A DNA stretch of 64,000 nt from positions 677,420 through 741,419 of the forward strand of contig QANY01004038.1 of the NCBI GenBank assembly GCA_003255025.1, given 5' to 3'. The notes below the pieces were generated by a model. It ran no database searches. It had not been told where the DNA came from and was given only the letters and a program-made list of their open reading frames with translations. This DNA is from Datisca glomerata. Its lineage: Eukaryota > Streptophyta > Magnoliopsida > Cucurbitales > Datiscaceae. Below are positions 1 to 9,744 of this stretch, piece after piece. Numbering within the stretch: the stretch's first letter is position 1; each line of letters begins with the position of its first letter. The translations under genes were made by a program, and so were the position numbers.

Positions 1-342
1 TGGTGGGGTCTGCGATTTATTTAGTTTTTCCAATTTCTTTTGAAAATTAGTTTTTTAACATCAAAAAAATTATGGAATAGTCATATACTCAGTTCACGCA
101 ATTTTACATATGTGAATGTACATCACACTTGCTTGGTACAATAATGTCAAGTTAGATCTTGAATAGATGGTATGTTTGTGTAAAAGCCATTCAAAAGGAA
201 AGAATGATTCTGTGTTTTATAGTATCAAGAATAAGGAAGTGCTTATAAATAATAAAAAATATTCTCAAAAGATTACCATATTATAATTTTGTTAATCAAG
301 CATCAACATAATTATGGCAGAGTTATTCAACAGAAGAACTTA
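1..342. other. AT-rich sequence, no feature seen
   Basis: I see no coding frame, RNA gene or recognisable repeat before the TIR element that starts at 343. Confidence 0.5.
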
Positions 343-1418
343 GGGATTGTTTGGTATAAAATTACGAGTAAATGATTTCAAAATAAGATTGCTGGAACAT
401 GATTGTGAGAAAATATATGTCAGAAAAATTAAGATTATTTTATTTGTTACACTTAAAAATATAATAATTTAATTATGAGAATACTAAATTACTTTATTTA
501 TTTTAATGAAATATTGAAGTGAATGTTATAAATATAATTATAAATTTTCAGTTTTACCTTTGAACTAAATTATGTTTATGTATGACTTATTAATTAGTTT
601 ATTTTTTCTTCATTCTTTATTACTCCATTTATAATAGGGTAAAATATAATTATTAATTTATTTCTTTAATAAAAAATCTTTTTTACTTTTAAATTTCTTT
701 TATTTTTATTCTTTTTACTTATCCACTCACTAATTTTTATTGGCTAAATTAGTACTTTATCACAATGGCTACATTATAAATTTACCTAAAAATATTCAGG
801 ATAAATTAATTAGTTAATAAGATACAAGTAAAATAATGAGAAATGATGACAACGGAGAAAAGAGAAAAATATATTAAACAATGATAATGTTAAATTATTT
901 TGTTTGTTTTTGATGAAATGTGTAAGAGAATGTTATAAGAATTTATCAATTTATAATTTTATCCTTACTTTTGGCTAATATATAATGCTAGAACTAAACA
1001 AAATTTCATTTATCCAAGGGACTATAAACACATAATTTACTCTATCCATATTCATGTTGGTATTTTAAAAATAAAAATAATGGTCATATTGGGTAATTAG
1101 TAAACAAATTCTAATTTATCACATTAAAAAATTATTTTAATTGTCTAATTATCCATTGCTTAGCATGTATATAAAAGATAATGTGAGGGAATGATGGAGA
1201 TGTTAGTTTGGAAAACATCAGAACAAAGAATTAATGGAAGATGATGTGCATGAAGATGCCCCTCAATTTTGGAGATATCAAGATACCCTCAAACGATAGT
1301 ATCTTTCTATTCTGGCTATCCAAAAGTTGTACAACTTGTCACACCAAATAATGAGATCTCTAAATTTCACTAACATTCTAAGTATTTAGGCTAATATGTC
1401 ATTTTACCAAACACACCC
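343..1418. mobile_element. PIF/Harbinger (Tourist)-like non-autonomous TIR element
   Basis: The left end reads GGGATTGTTTGGTA and the right end TACCAAACACACCC, an imperfect terminal inverted repeat of about 14 bp. Both ends are flanked by the trinucleotide TTA (340-342 and 1419-1421), the target-site duplication typical of PIF/Harbinger and Tourist elements. The 1,076 bp between are AT-rich with no transposase frame, so the element would have depended on a transposase elsewhere. The TIR sequence and TTA duplication are read directly. The superfamily follows from known Tourist ends (GGGnnTGTTTGG). A hAT element is less likely because no 8-bp duplication is seen. Confidence 0.68.
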
Positions 1419-1909
1419 TTAGTAGTTAGCGGGAGTCTAGTTTGTTTGATAAAACAAAGACAAAGAACTTCTTATAAGATAGACTTAGTCTAATTATATC
1501 TAAATCTAATTATATATGAATTACTAAATATATGAATTATAATAATTATATATATGAATTATAATAATTATAAGATACCTTTCTAACAATAATCAATAAC
1601 AGGTAAAAATATTAATATAACAATAAATAACAGGTACAAATATTAAGTCGAGGTATCCATTCTATGAAACTCACAACAACTTACTCTCTATTTTTGTGTC
1701 TTTAGTGAGCCTAGTATTTCCAGCAATTGCAATGGCTTCTTTATCTCTTCATGTTCAAAAAAATAATTTTTTTTAAATACGATGATGCTAAATCTCGTAT
1801 AATATATATTTTTCAAGACTGAGACTTGTACCATAACACAGATAATTACACAACCTCTTGCAGTGGGAGGTTATATTACATGTTCTTGGGATACTCCTTG
1901 AAGAACATG
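1419..1909. other. AT-rich spacer with a short tandem repeat
   Basis: No gene is seen. A 20-bp AT-rich unit (tatatgaattataataatta) occurs twice with a 22-bp period at 1529-1570. The rest is unassigned and may include upstream decayed copia sequence. Confidence 0.4.
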
Positions 1910-3098
1910 ATTCACGTCCCAGTAACCATACAAAGATGGTTAATGATGCATATCATTGGCATAAAGTGATGAAATTTAAAAGGGTTCCAAATATTCCAAT
2001 TGGAGTATTGAACTTGTAGAAGCACCTAGATGAATAAACCTATTAGGTGTAAGAAATATACTAGTGGAAGCGTGGTATAGACAGGAAGATAAAAATCCTC
2101 AAAAGCTAGCCTTGTCGTGCAAATGCATAGTCATAGAGGGGATATTGAGTATGAAGATGACTCTTCACCAATAGCTATGCTTCAGCCTATAAAGATATTT
2201 ATATTCATTATTAATCTTATCTATAAGATTTAGAGAAAAGAATGTAAAGTATTCTATTTTTATGAATATCTTGAAGTGAATAGCTTTATACCTTGTACTA
2301 ATGGATTTTTCGCTATCAGTTGAGAATAGATCATACGCTTGTTGAATGAGTCTATTTATGGACGTGTACATGCAACAGGATGATGGATAATCTTCGATCA
2401 GAAAATCAAAAAATTTGATTTTGATCGAAAATGCACATATTCCATGTGTACAATATTAGTGAAGGAAGCTTAATACTTTTCTATTCGTTTTCTGACATTT
2501 TACTCATCGATAACGATGTGAGATGAGGGTCAGTGATATAGCTGTAATTGTTCTAACTTACGCTATGAAGGACTTAGGAGAAGTGGGTTTCATGCTAGCA
2601 TTTAAGTCGTGTGAGATGTTAAATCAAGAATGAGATATCTATTTAACATTGGCATGGTCAGGAATTTCCAGTTGAATATGAATAGGGAATGTTGGATATT
2701 GTGAAGCATATGCTCATCTGAGTAGAATGGGGGATTAAATGCTTGTCTATTGGAATGAGTATCTCATACCTTCAAGGGATTTAAGAAAGCCTCCTTACTA
2801 TGCATGATTACACTTGGCGATAATTTTGTATGTGGACATAATTGAGGAACTCCTTATCACATTGTAATGTTACAGTAATTGAGCAATTACACATTCAAAG
2901 GGATCTCTGAACCATAGAGTACGTAAATACACATATAGTTGAAGTGTTATTTCTTTAGAGAAATACTACATAGACAAGATGTGGTAGTCTTTAAGAATGT
3001 ATCAGCCGAATAAAGCAAGGAGATCCCCTTTTACAAAAGTAAAGGAGCTAGACTTATGCTAGATGTGCTCTCCGGTAGAGGTTTGCATGGGATGGGTT
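1910..3098 (+). pseudogene. Ty1/copia RT-RNase H relic
   Basis: Translating all three plus frames gives an ordered series of copia reverse transcriptase blocks. The start of RT lies near 1960 (W-x-K-V-M-K-F). A block YEDDSSPIAMLQPIKIF lies near 2135-2200. SIYG, then FDQKIKKFDFD, lie near 2350-2430. The MKDLGE block is near 2570, MLVYWNEYLIP near 2735, and the C-terminal tail with HGMG ends near 3095. The catalytic YVDD box is not recognisable. Frames change repeatedly and stops are frequent, so the copy is dead. No LTR was recognised on either side. The copia assignment rests on motif order; the sublineage is not resolved. Confidence 0.72.
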
Positions 3099-3323
3099 TT
3101 TTTAGTATTTTTTCCCTTTCCTGCCGGAAGACGGAAAACCATTGAGATGGGACGAGGTGTCCGTGGTTAGGGACGGGACAAGACGCTGGACAGAATTAGC
3201 CATAAAATCAAAAACTTCTAAGCCGCTCCTAAATAAATAATTTTCAAATCAAAACTTAAATCAGAGGCATCCCAAACAAAAATCAAAGGAAATTGAACTC
3301 AACTCACTATCTATGAGCCTCGT
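3099..3323. other. Unassigned sequence between copia relic and poly-G tract
   Basis: This stretch contains a moderately GC-rich segment at about 3120-3200. It matches no coding family or LTR end that I can recognise. Confidence 0.35.
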
Positions 3324-3367
3324 GGGGGGGGGGGGGGGGGNNNNNNNNNNGGGGGGGGGGGGGGGGG
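3324..3367. repeat. Poly-G homopolymer interrupted by an assembly gap
   Basis: Seventeen G, ten N (3341-3350) and seventeen G form a symmetrical G-tract. The equal arms and the round gap size suggest an assembly or gap-filling product. The true length and content are unknown. Confidence 0.9.
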
Positions 3368-3481
3368 AGTGAGAGAGTGATGAAACTCACCTCACGAAGA
3401 GAGATCGAGAGATGGTGATGAAACAGAGAGACATCAAGCTTTACGACGACGAAAGAGAAGAAATACGCTGGCGAAGGAGAC

Positions 3482-3549
3482 GAACAGAGATTGATGAGAT
3501 ACGAGACAGAGATTGATGAGATACTGGACAGAGATTGAGGAGATAGGGA
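3482..3549. repeat. Three-copy 22-bp tandem repeat
   Basis: The motif ACAGAGATTGATGAGATAC begins at 3484 and 3506 and recurs with two changes at 3528, a strict 22-bp period. The surrounding purine-rich DNA (3370-3590) has no recognised identity. Confidence 0.8.
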
Positions 3550-3640
3550 ACGCGTACGATGGAGCCATCCAATGGAAGGGGTTTAAGAATTTGAAGTGAA
3601 AATGAAATTGGTAAAGTTAATTAACGTCCTTTGCCACTAA

Positions 3641-3780
3641 GGGGGGCGTTTGTTTTGAGTCAAGTGAGTGCTAAACTATGTGGTGAAATTATTTTTCAAC
3701 ATTTTCTTATGTATATTTTATGTATTCTATTTGACATTAAATTATCTTGATAATCTTTCATTATATATTCTACTTATTTC
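3641..3780. mobile_element. Truncated Tourist-like TIR end
   Basis: After TAA, the sequence GGGGGGCGTTTGTTTTGAG begins like a PIF/Harbinger or Tourist terminus. No matching inverted end occurs before the Athila-type coding sequence begins near 3785. This is therefore a one-ended fragment at best. Confidence 0.35.
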
Positions 3781-3784
3781 ATAC

Positions 3785-4360
3785 TCTCAGCGGTTCTAAA
3801 AGAAGAAATTGAACAAGCAATTTTTTCAGTTTCTTGATATGTTTAAGAAATTGCACATCAACATTCCTTTTGTTGATGTTTTGGAATAAATGTCGAGCTA
3901 TATCAAATTTATGAAGCAAATTCTCTCAAACAAGAAAAAGTTAGAGGAGTATGAGAAAGTCACACTTATTGAGGACTGCAGTGCAATATTGCAGGATAAA
4001 TTACCCCCAAAACTAAAAGACCCGGAGAGTTTTACTATTCCATGCACCATTGACAATGCAAAAGGCTCTATCTGATCTTGGAGCTAGTATTAACTTGATG
4101 CCTTACTCAGTTTACAAGAAACTAGGTCTTGGAGAAATTAAGCCTACAACGGTCTCTTTACAGTTAGCTGATCGTTCCATCAAATATCCACAAGGAGTTA
4201 TTGAGGATGTCCTGGTAAAGGTGGATAAGTTTATCTTCCTAGTTGATTTTATTGTTCTTGACATGAATGAAGATCGAGAAATTTCAATTATTCTTGATAG
4301 ATCATTTTGGCTACGGGGAAAACTCTTGTTGATGTGTAGAAATAGCAGCTTATTCTGAGA
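3785..4360 (+). pseudogene. Athila-type gag end and aspartic protease fragment
   Basis: Frame fragments read FKKLHINIPFVDVLE, a stop, then MSSYIKFMKQILSNKKKLEE and LPPKLKDPESFTIPCTI, the gag-protease linker of Athila-like elements. At about 4070-4105, after a frame change near 4075, comes the protease core DLGASINLMP with the catalytic Asp kept. KLGLGEIKPTTVSLQLADRS and VDFIVLDMNED follow. The usual ILGRPFLAT block is altered to ILDRSFW. The enzyme would release Gag and Pol domains in the element's particle. The relic begins abruptly near 3785, probably at an insertion or deletion breakpoint. Confidence 0.82.
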
Positions 4361-4361
4361 G

Positions 4362-5540
4362 TATAATAAGAGCAAGTGATTTTCAATGTCTTCAAAGCAA
4401 TGAAATATCCTAATGATGTGTATAGTTATTTTCGGGTGGATAGTGCAGAGAGATATATCAAGGAAGCAATTAAGAAAAGCTATCCGATTGAGCCATTGGA
4501 AGCATGGTTAGTTGGGGATATTGATAAAGAAGATCCGAAGAAGGCAAACCTAGACAATTGCCATCCATTGAAAAATCATCGGTGTTAAAACTCAAGCAAC
4601 TGTCAACCCACCTTCGATATGCTTATCTGGGAGAAGCTTCTACTATTCCTATCATTATTTCTGCTTCATCAAATGATGAACATGAAGATAAACTTTTGAG
4701 GGTATTGAGAGAGCACAGAACGACCCTAGGGTGGTCAATCTCTGACACAAGGGGAATTAGCCCATCATTTTGCATGCATAAAATCTTGATGGGGGATAAT
4801 TTTAGACCATTTATGGAACACCAATACCGGTTAAATCCCAATATGAAGGAGGTGGTAAGAATTGAAGTGTTGAAGCTTCTTGATGTAGGTATTACCTACC
4901 CTATTTCTAACAGTGCTTGGGTCAGTCATGTTCATGTTATGCCAAAGAAATGTGGAATGACAGTGGTCGCCAATTAAAATAATGAATTAATTTTGACAAA
5001 AACGATGATCGGTTGGAGAGTATTTATTGATCACAAGAAGCTGAACAAAGCTACACGCAAAGATCACTTCCCATTGCCATTTATTGATCAAATTCTTGAC
5101 AGATTAGCTGGCCATGCATATTACTGCTTCTTAGATGGTTATTCTGGTTATATCCAAATTTCCATAGCACCGAAGGATCAAGAGAAGATGACATTCACGT
5201 GCCCATATGAAACATTTACGTTTAGAAGGATGTCGTTTGGTTTATGTAACACACCAACGACGTTTCAAAGGTGCATGATGGTAATATTTTTGAACATGGT
5301 GGAGCGTTTCATTGAGGTATTTATGGATGATTTCTCAGTCTTTGATTCTTCTTTTAATTCTTGTATGGAAAATTTATCTCTTGTGTTGGAACATGTAAAG
5401 AAACAAACATAGTCTTGAATTGGAAAAGGTGTAATTTTATCATACAATAGGGCATTGTTCTTGGTCATTGAGTCTCAACTATAGGGATTGAAGTAGATTG
5501 TGCAAAAATTGAGACCATTGAGAAGCTTCCGCCACCAAGA
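4362..5540 (+). pseudogene. Athila-type RT, 5' part, cut by plastid insertion
   Basis: Two main frame blocks are visible. At 4558-4977 the N-terminal RT region includes LGWSISDTRGISPSFCMHKI and VLKLLDVGITYPISNSAWVS. At 4993-5412 the core includes VFIDHKKLNKATRKDHFPLP, the YSGYIQISIAP block, FGLCNTPTTFQRCMM and the catalytic FMDDFS box. A further block near 5460-5540 reads [18 protein letters not shown], after which homology stops where ycf2 sequence starts. Stops at about 4978 and 5411 and shifts between blocks disable it. In an active element this domain copies genomic RNA into cDNA. Confidence 0.88.
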
Positions 5541-5544
5541 CTAT

Positions 5545-5832
5545 GTTTCGATTGTTAATACGATATATAAGGACCGCTACTACAAATAGTACTACACCCT
5601 TGATCGTGAAATATCGATTGCTTGTTGAACCCTGTGAATTGCGTGAAAGTAGGATACTCCAAATTCGGGAGTCTAAGAGTTTTATAAAACGTTCTTGATG
5701 GAAAAAAATGTGAATGAAAGATCCCACTGAATTGAATTGGGTCCATGAATCTAAGAAATAGTGAGAATTCTTGATCTCTCTCAATATCTCTCTCAATTCG
5801 AAAATCCAGGATTTGAATTGATGTCCTTTCAT
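5545..5832 (-). pseudogene. ycf2: Plastid Ycf2 N-terminal fragment
   Basis: The minus-strand frame from 5832 begins [20 protein letters not shown] and continues through about 95 residues that match the start of plastid Ycf2, ending in YRINNRN. It then runs into unrelated retrotransposon sequence near 5545. Full Ycf2 is over 2,000 residues and is essential in plastids, so this is a small non-functional nuclear fragment. The start codon is the normal plastid one. Few substitutions are visible (for example DSRIW where DPRIW is usual), suggesting a younger age than the surrounding gypsy copy. Confidence 0.95.
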
Positions 5833-5920
5833 TGAGTCCTCCTAAATTGCATTGATTTATCCTAAAGATTTCATTTCAATTGGAATTTGGTTATTCACCA
5901 TGTACGAGGATCCCCGCTAA

Positions 5921-5936
5921 GCATCCATGGCTGAAT

Positions 5937-5970
<34 letters not shown>

Positions 5971-5989
5971 TAGGTTCAATTCCTACTGG
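5921..5989 (+). tRNA. trnI-CAU: Plastid-derived trnI-CAU, 3' end missing
   Basis: The sequence starts GCATCCATGGCTGAATGG, includes the CAT anticodon in the context AACTCATAATT, and a TPsiC arm GGTTCAATTCC. It stops after CTACTGG at an undetermined base (5990), so the last five bases of the acceptor stem (ATGCA in the plastid gene) are replaced. The plastid tRNA reads AUA codons after lysidine modification of C34. This nuclear copy lacks a closed acceptor stem and is not expected to work. Confidence 0.93.
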
Positions 5990-6208
5990 NTAGGCTTTAA
6001 GGACATCGTGGCATAACCGTCGAGGTGAAGTAGGGACCTAAAAGATCGAATGGAAAGATATAAAGACAAGTCAATCCCTTATGAATTTCAAGGTACTCCT
6101 TTTAATTAAGGGGATTCAGCATTCGAAGGGAAGTAGACTGCTCAAAAATTTAACATTTCATTTTCTTTTTATTTTTTATGTAGTAATTGATATATTGAAT
6201 AAAGAACA
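5990..6208. other. Unidentified linker between plastid pieces
   Basis: These 219 bases join the broken trnI-CAU to ndhB and do not match the plastid sequence expected downstream of trnI-CAU. Near 6127-6150 the string GAAGTAGACTGCTCAAAAATT resembles the Athila RT sequence at 5488-5508 with three mismatches. This may be templated filler copied from the host element, or chance. Confidence 0.45.
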
Positions 6209-6565
6209 CATAAACTGAAACATTCTGGAGCTACAAAGATAGTTATTAAATCATTAGCACCGCATAAAAACATTCCTCCTAGAGTAGCTGTTAATATGAA
6301 TAACAGAAACTCTGTTATAGCCATTTCTGTACATTCAATGTACTCTACGGATAGAGGAATACATAGAGTTGAACATAGTAAAATAAGAAATTGAAAGATT
6401 TCGTTGAAATTGTTCGTTTGGAAATTTCCCGAAAAGCTAATCATAGGTTCTTCTTTCCATAGGAACAATAGGGCCGTTATGCTCATTACTAAACTTGTTG
6501 AAGAGATGAAATATAACCAAGGTATATCTTTTTGATCAGAGGTTGAATCAATCATCAGAAGAAGA
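6209..6565 (-). pseudogene. ndhB: Plastid NdhB fragment (exon 1 interior)
   Basis: The minus-strand frame from 6555 reads [20 protein letters not shown], then [20 protein letters not shown] and [20 protein letters not shown], ending [11 protein letters not shown] before departing from NdhB near 6209. It covers about 120 residues of the antiporter-like subunit of the thylakoid NDH complex. The first methionine is internal; homology begins a few codons earlier, near 6565. Two substitutions in the LLFLWKEEP stretch and loss of both flanks mark it as a nuclear relic. Confidence 0.95.
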
Positions 6566-6640
6566 TTGATTCCCTACTTCTGGATCAAACAATCACAACA
6601 TTTCCTAATAATTGCTGTACTTCACAAGTCACATTAATAA

Positions 6641-7130
6641 GTTGTATTTATGAAAAATTAAGAATTTTTCGAAGATCACGAAGCCTCTGTGTAATCTTCT
6701 TGAGAAGGATGTTCTGTTTCATTTTAATGAGGAGTGTCGTAAAGCATTTTCACTCTTAAAGACAACCTTAGTATCTGCTTCTATAATTATAGCACCGGAT
6801 TGGGATCCACCGTTTGAGTTGATGTGTTATGCTAGCGATTATGCTATTGAGATTATCTTGGGGCCACGAATGGAGAAAATGGTTCATGTTATTTATTATG
6901 CAAGCCGAACACTCAATGATGCTCAACTCAATTATGCCAGTACTAAGAAAGAATTATTGGCCGTCGTTTTCGCTTTTGACAAATTCCTATCATACTTGAT
7001 TGGAACTAAAGTTATTGTGTTCACTGACCACTCTACCATTAAGTACTTGATTAAGAAGAAGGACATTAAACCTCGCTTGATACAATGAGTTTTGGTGTTA
7101 CAATAATTTCACTTGGAGATTCGGGATATG
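6641..7130 (+). pseudogene. Athila-type RT end and RNase H
   Basis: After the plastid insertion the frame resumes [15 protein letters not shown], then [20 protein letters not shown] and the RNase H domain with [20 protein letters not shown] and [16 protein letters not shown]. The first catalytic Asp, normally in C-D-A-S-D, is replaced by Tyr (CYASDYA near 6824-6845), so RNase H would be inactive. A stop follows at 7086, and remnants such as GMENL-VADH extend to about 7165. This domain normally removes RNA from the RNA-DNA hybrid during cDNA synthesis. Confidence 0.88.
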
Positions 7131-7389
7131 AAAGGCATGGAGAATCTTGTAGCCGATCATTGATCTAGATTGGAACAAGCTGAGATTAATGTTGAGAATG
7201 AACCGTCGATCAAAGAAACTTTCCCGGATGAACAACTCTTCGCTCTAAGCAATGGTAATCGTCCTTGGTTTTCTGATTTTATTTATTACTTGGCCAGTAA
7301 TGTACTCCATCCGGATCAATCTAGCCAATAAAGGAAGAAATTTATGTCAGATGTGAAGCATTACCATTAGGAAGAATCCTTTTCTTTAA

Positions 7390-8770
7390 AGCATTTTCCG
7401 GACCAAATCATTAGGCGGTGTGTTCCAGATGAAGAGAAAACAAGTATCCTTCACCATTGTCATTCCTCAGAATATGGTGGTCAAGTATTGGTCTTTCCAG
7501 TTCCTCCTTCTATCTCTTAGCGGTGCCTCCTTTATTTTACCCATCACAATTTCTCCATTATTCTCCCTCAGCCTTACGTTTGATGCCCTGCGTGGGGTTC
7601 TGGGAGGCAATCTCTTCATGCAATGTAATTGTGTCATTGTAACCACAATTCCTCTTCCCTTTCTTCGTGCCAACTTTCTTATTAGAGGTACCAACTGAAT
7701 GGTCGTTAAACTTCTTGAATCAGGTTTTTATTGGCCTACTCTTTTCAAGGATGTTCGTGCTTATGTTGCTACTTGTGATCGATGCCAACGAACTGGAAAT
7801 ATTTCACTTCGAAATGAAATGCCTTTAAATATCATCTTGGAGGTAGAAATTTTTTTATGAATGGGGCATCAATTTAATGGGACCTTTTCCACCATCTTTT
7901 AATAAACTCTACATCCTAGTGGTTATAGACTATGTCTCCAAATGGGTGGAAGCATTTGCTCTGCCAATAATGATTCGAGGGTAGTTGTGAATTTCTTACA
8001 GAAAAATATCTTCACCCGTTTTGGAACCCTATGAGCAATAATAAGTGATGGAGGTACACATTTTTGCAACAAGCAATTTGAAGATCTTTTAGCGAAATAC
8101 AAGGTCACACATAAGATTTCCAGCTTATCATCCTTAGAGGAGTGGTCAAGTAGAGTTTTCTAACAGGGAATTGAAGTGGGCTTTAAAAAGAAGGTGAGCG
8201 CTTCAAGAAAAGATTGGCCGAAGAACCTTGATGACGCTCTTTGGGCATATCAGACTTCTTTTAAAACACCAATAAAAATGTCTCCTTACTGATTAGTTTT
8301 TGGAAAAGCATGTCATTGACAAGTTTAATTAAAGCATATAGCATTCAGGGCAATTAAGAAGATGAATTTTGGCCTACAAGCTGCCGGTGACAAACGACGC
8401 CTTCAGCTTAATGAATTAGATGAGTTACGTCAATGCGCTTATGAAAATGCTCGGATGTACAAGGAATGTACCAAACAGTGACGTGACAAGCGCATCATTC
8501 GAAAAGAACTTTCTTCTGGCCAAAAAGTGTTACTATACAACTTTCGACTTCGGTTGTTTCCAGAAAAACTTAAGTCCTGATGGTCAGGTCCATTCATTAT
8601 AGCAAAGGTCTTCTCTTATGGCACAGTAGAGCTACATCATCCTGAAAAAAGGGAATTTTAAGGTCAATGGACAGTGAGTGAAGCCATATTTTGATAATCA
8701 TATTGATCAAGAAAATACCACAGTCATGTTAGACCACGCCTGGATCATTGGCATTTCGTCTGGCTGACGA
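7390..8770 (+). pseudogene. Athila-type integrase, interrupted
   Basis: The zinc-binding N-terminus starts near 7452 (HHCHSSEYGG, with frame changes) and resumes near 7703 with LLESGFYWPTLFKD and YVATCDRCQRTGN. The catalytic core follows: [12 protein letters not shown] near 7920-7955, an ISDGGTHF-type block near 8040, SGQVE and NRELKWALK near 8140-8190, and LDDALWAYQT near 8230. C-terminal remnants run to about 8760. Numerous stops and shifts inactivate it. The roughly 205 bp at 7490-7695 do not belong to integrase. The active enzyme inserts element cDNA into chromosomes. Confidence 0.8.
7490..7695. other. Foreign insert within Athila integrase
   Basis: Between EYGG and LLESGFYW, where about 10 residues are expected, there are roughly 205 bp that match no integrase sequence. 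Small frames run through on both strands but are not recognisable. No clear target-site duplication or terminal repeats are visible. Confidence 0.5.
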
Positions 8771-8879
8771 CAATAAAGTAAGCGTTACCGGGAGGCAACC
8801 TAATTTTTTCTTTGTTTTATTTTATTTTGTTTATATATTTGGTTTCTCTTCATTTTTATTTAAAAAAAGAGTTGGGCAG

Positions 8880-9060
8880 TATGCTGGGCGTCGTGACGCT
8901 GACTATCCAACGTCGTAGCACCAAGACCTGGGACAAATTCATCTCAGGTTAGTAGCTCAGCACCGCGACACTAGAATTCAGCACCGCGACGCTGGCTCAC
9001 GGGCCCCTGTATAGAACACCAGCGCCATGATGCTGGAATCCCAGCCCCGAGAACGATTGC
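8880..9060 (+). repeat. Repeated GC-rich palindromic motif in Athila 3' region
   Basis: Variants of CAGCRCCGYGACGCTGG occur at about 8887-8904, 8958-8976, 8979-8996 and 9021-9038. Another lies inside the LTR near 12542-12560. The outer halves (CAGCG and CGCTG) are complementary, so each can form a short hairpin. They stand out in an otherwise AT-rich element. Confidence 0.6.
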
Positions 9061-9744
9061 GCATATTTTCCCTTCCCCCTTCCTTTTAAAACACCCAACT
9101 CCCCACTTCTATCTTATCTCCTAAAATCTTTCTCTCTTCCTACCTCATCTCTTCAACTTTTAAGCTATCCCCCAAATCTAATCTTCAAATTCTCCATTTT
9201 AAAATTCAAAAGCCTACACTTTATCTCTTTCACTAGATATCATCCCTTTTACCTCCTCACATATGTTCTCCCCAAATCTTGTCATTATTGGACCCTAGAT
9301 GTTTTGGCCAGAATTTCTTTTGCCGGAAATACCTCGTGGGTGACGGAGGTTGAAGCTTTGTGAAGAAGCATTGGAGCATCAATAAAGAACTTTTCTTCTC
9401 CACCAAGGGTTTATATTCTCTTCTTAAAATGTAAGTATCTAACTCTTGAGATTTGATTGTTGAGTTGAATATTTGGAGTTATTGGTGGTTGGGTTGGTTA
9501 TTATATGTTTGAAATTATTACTTTTGGAGATCTTTTGATTTAGGTTGTATATTGAGGACAAATCTAGACACTTTCTTCACAAGCTTTTGGAGTGCTCATT
9601 ACGTGTTTGATAAAAATTGCTCAATGAAGTGTTAGTGATTTTGTTGTTGATTTGAGTGGTGATTGTGCCTCTAAGTGGGTTTGAGCATAAGTATAGAGTT
9701 AGATTTTGTTGTCTGTGTTCAATTTTGTGGTATTTCGTTATCTC

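Larger units (their letters stand above)
5541..6640. other. Plastid-derived insertion (NUPT) within retrotransposon pol
   Basis: Athila RT homology stops after LPPP at about 5540 and resumes with [15 protein letters not shown] at about 6653. Between lie the N-terminal part of plastid ycf2 (minus), the ycf2-trnI spacer, trnI-CAU (plus, truncated), an unidentified 0.2 kb, and part of ndhB exon 1 (minus). The divergent ycf2/trnI order matches the plastid inverted repeat. ndhB lies elsewhere in the plastid genome, so at least two pieces were joined before or during insertion. About 16 codons of RT between the flanks appear lost. Passage through a mitochondrial copy is possible but not shown. Confidence 0.92.

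Noticed and set aside
3324..3367. G-quadruplex or telomere-like element
   Set aside because: It is a pure homopolymer split by Ns and most likely an assembly product.
5921..5989. trnI-CAU as a functional nuclear tRNA gene
   Set aside because: The 3' acceptor strand is missing and an undetermined base sits at the junction; plastid tRNA-Ile(CAU) also needs a plastid modification enzyme.
6169..6555. NdhB-like frame as a working gene
   Set aside because: It is an internal fragment of plastid ndhB exon 1 with both ends replaced and lies inside a dead retrotransposon.
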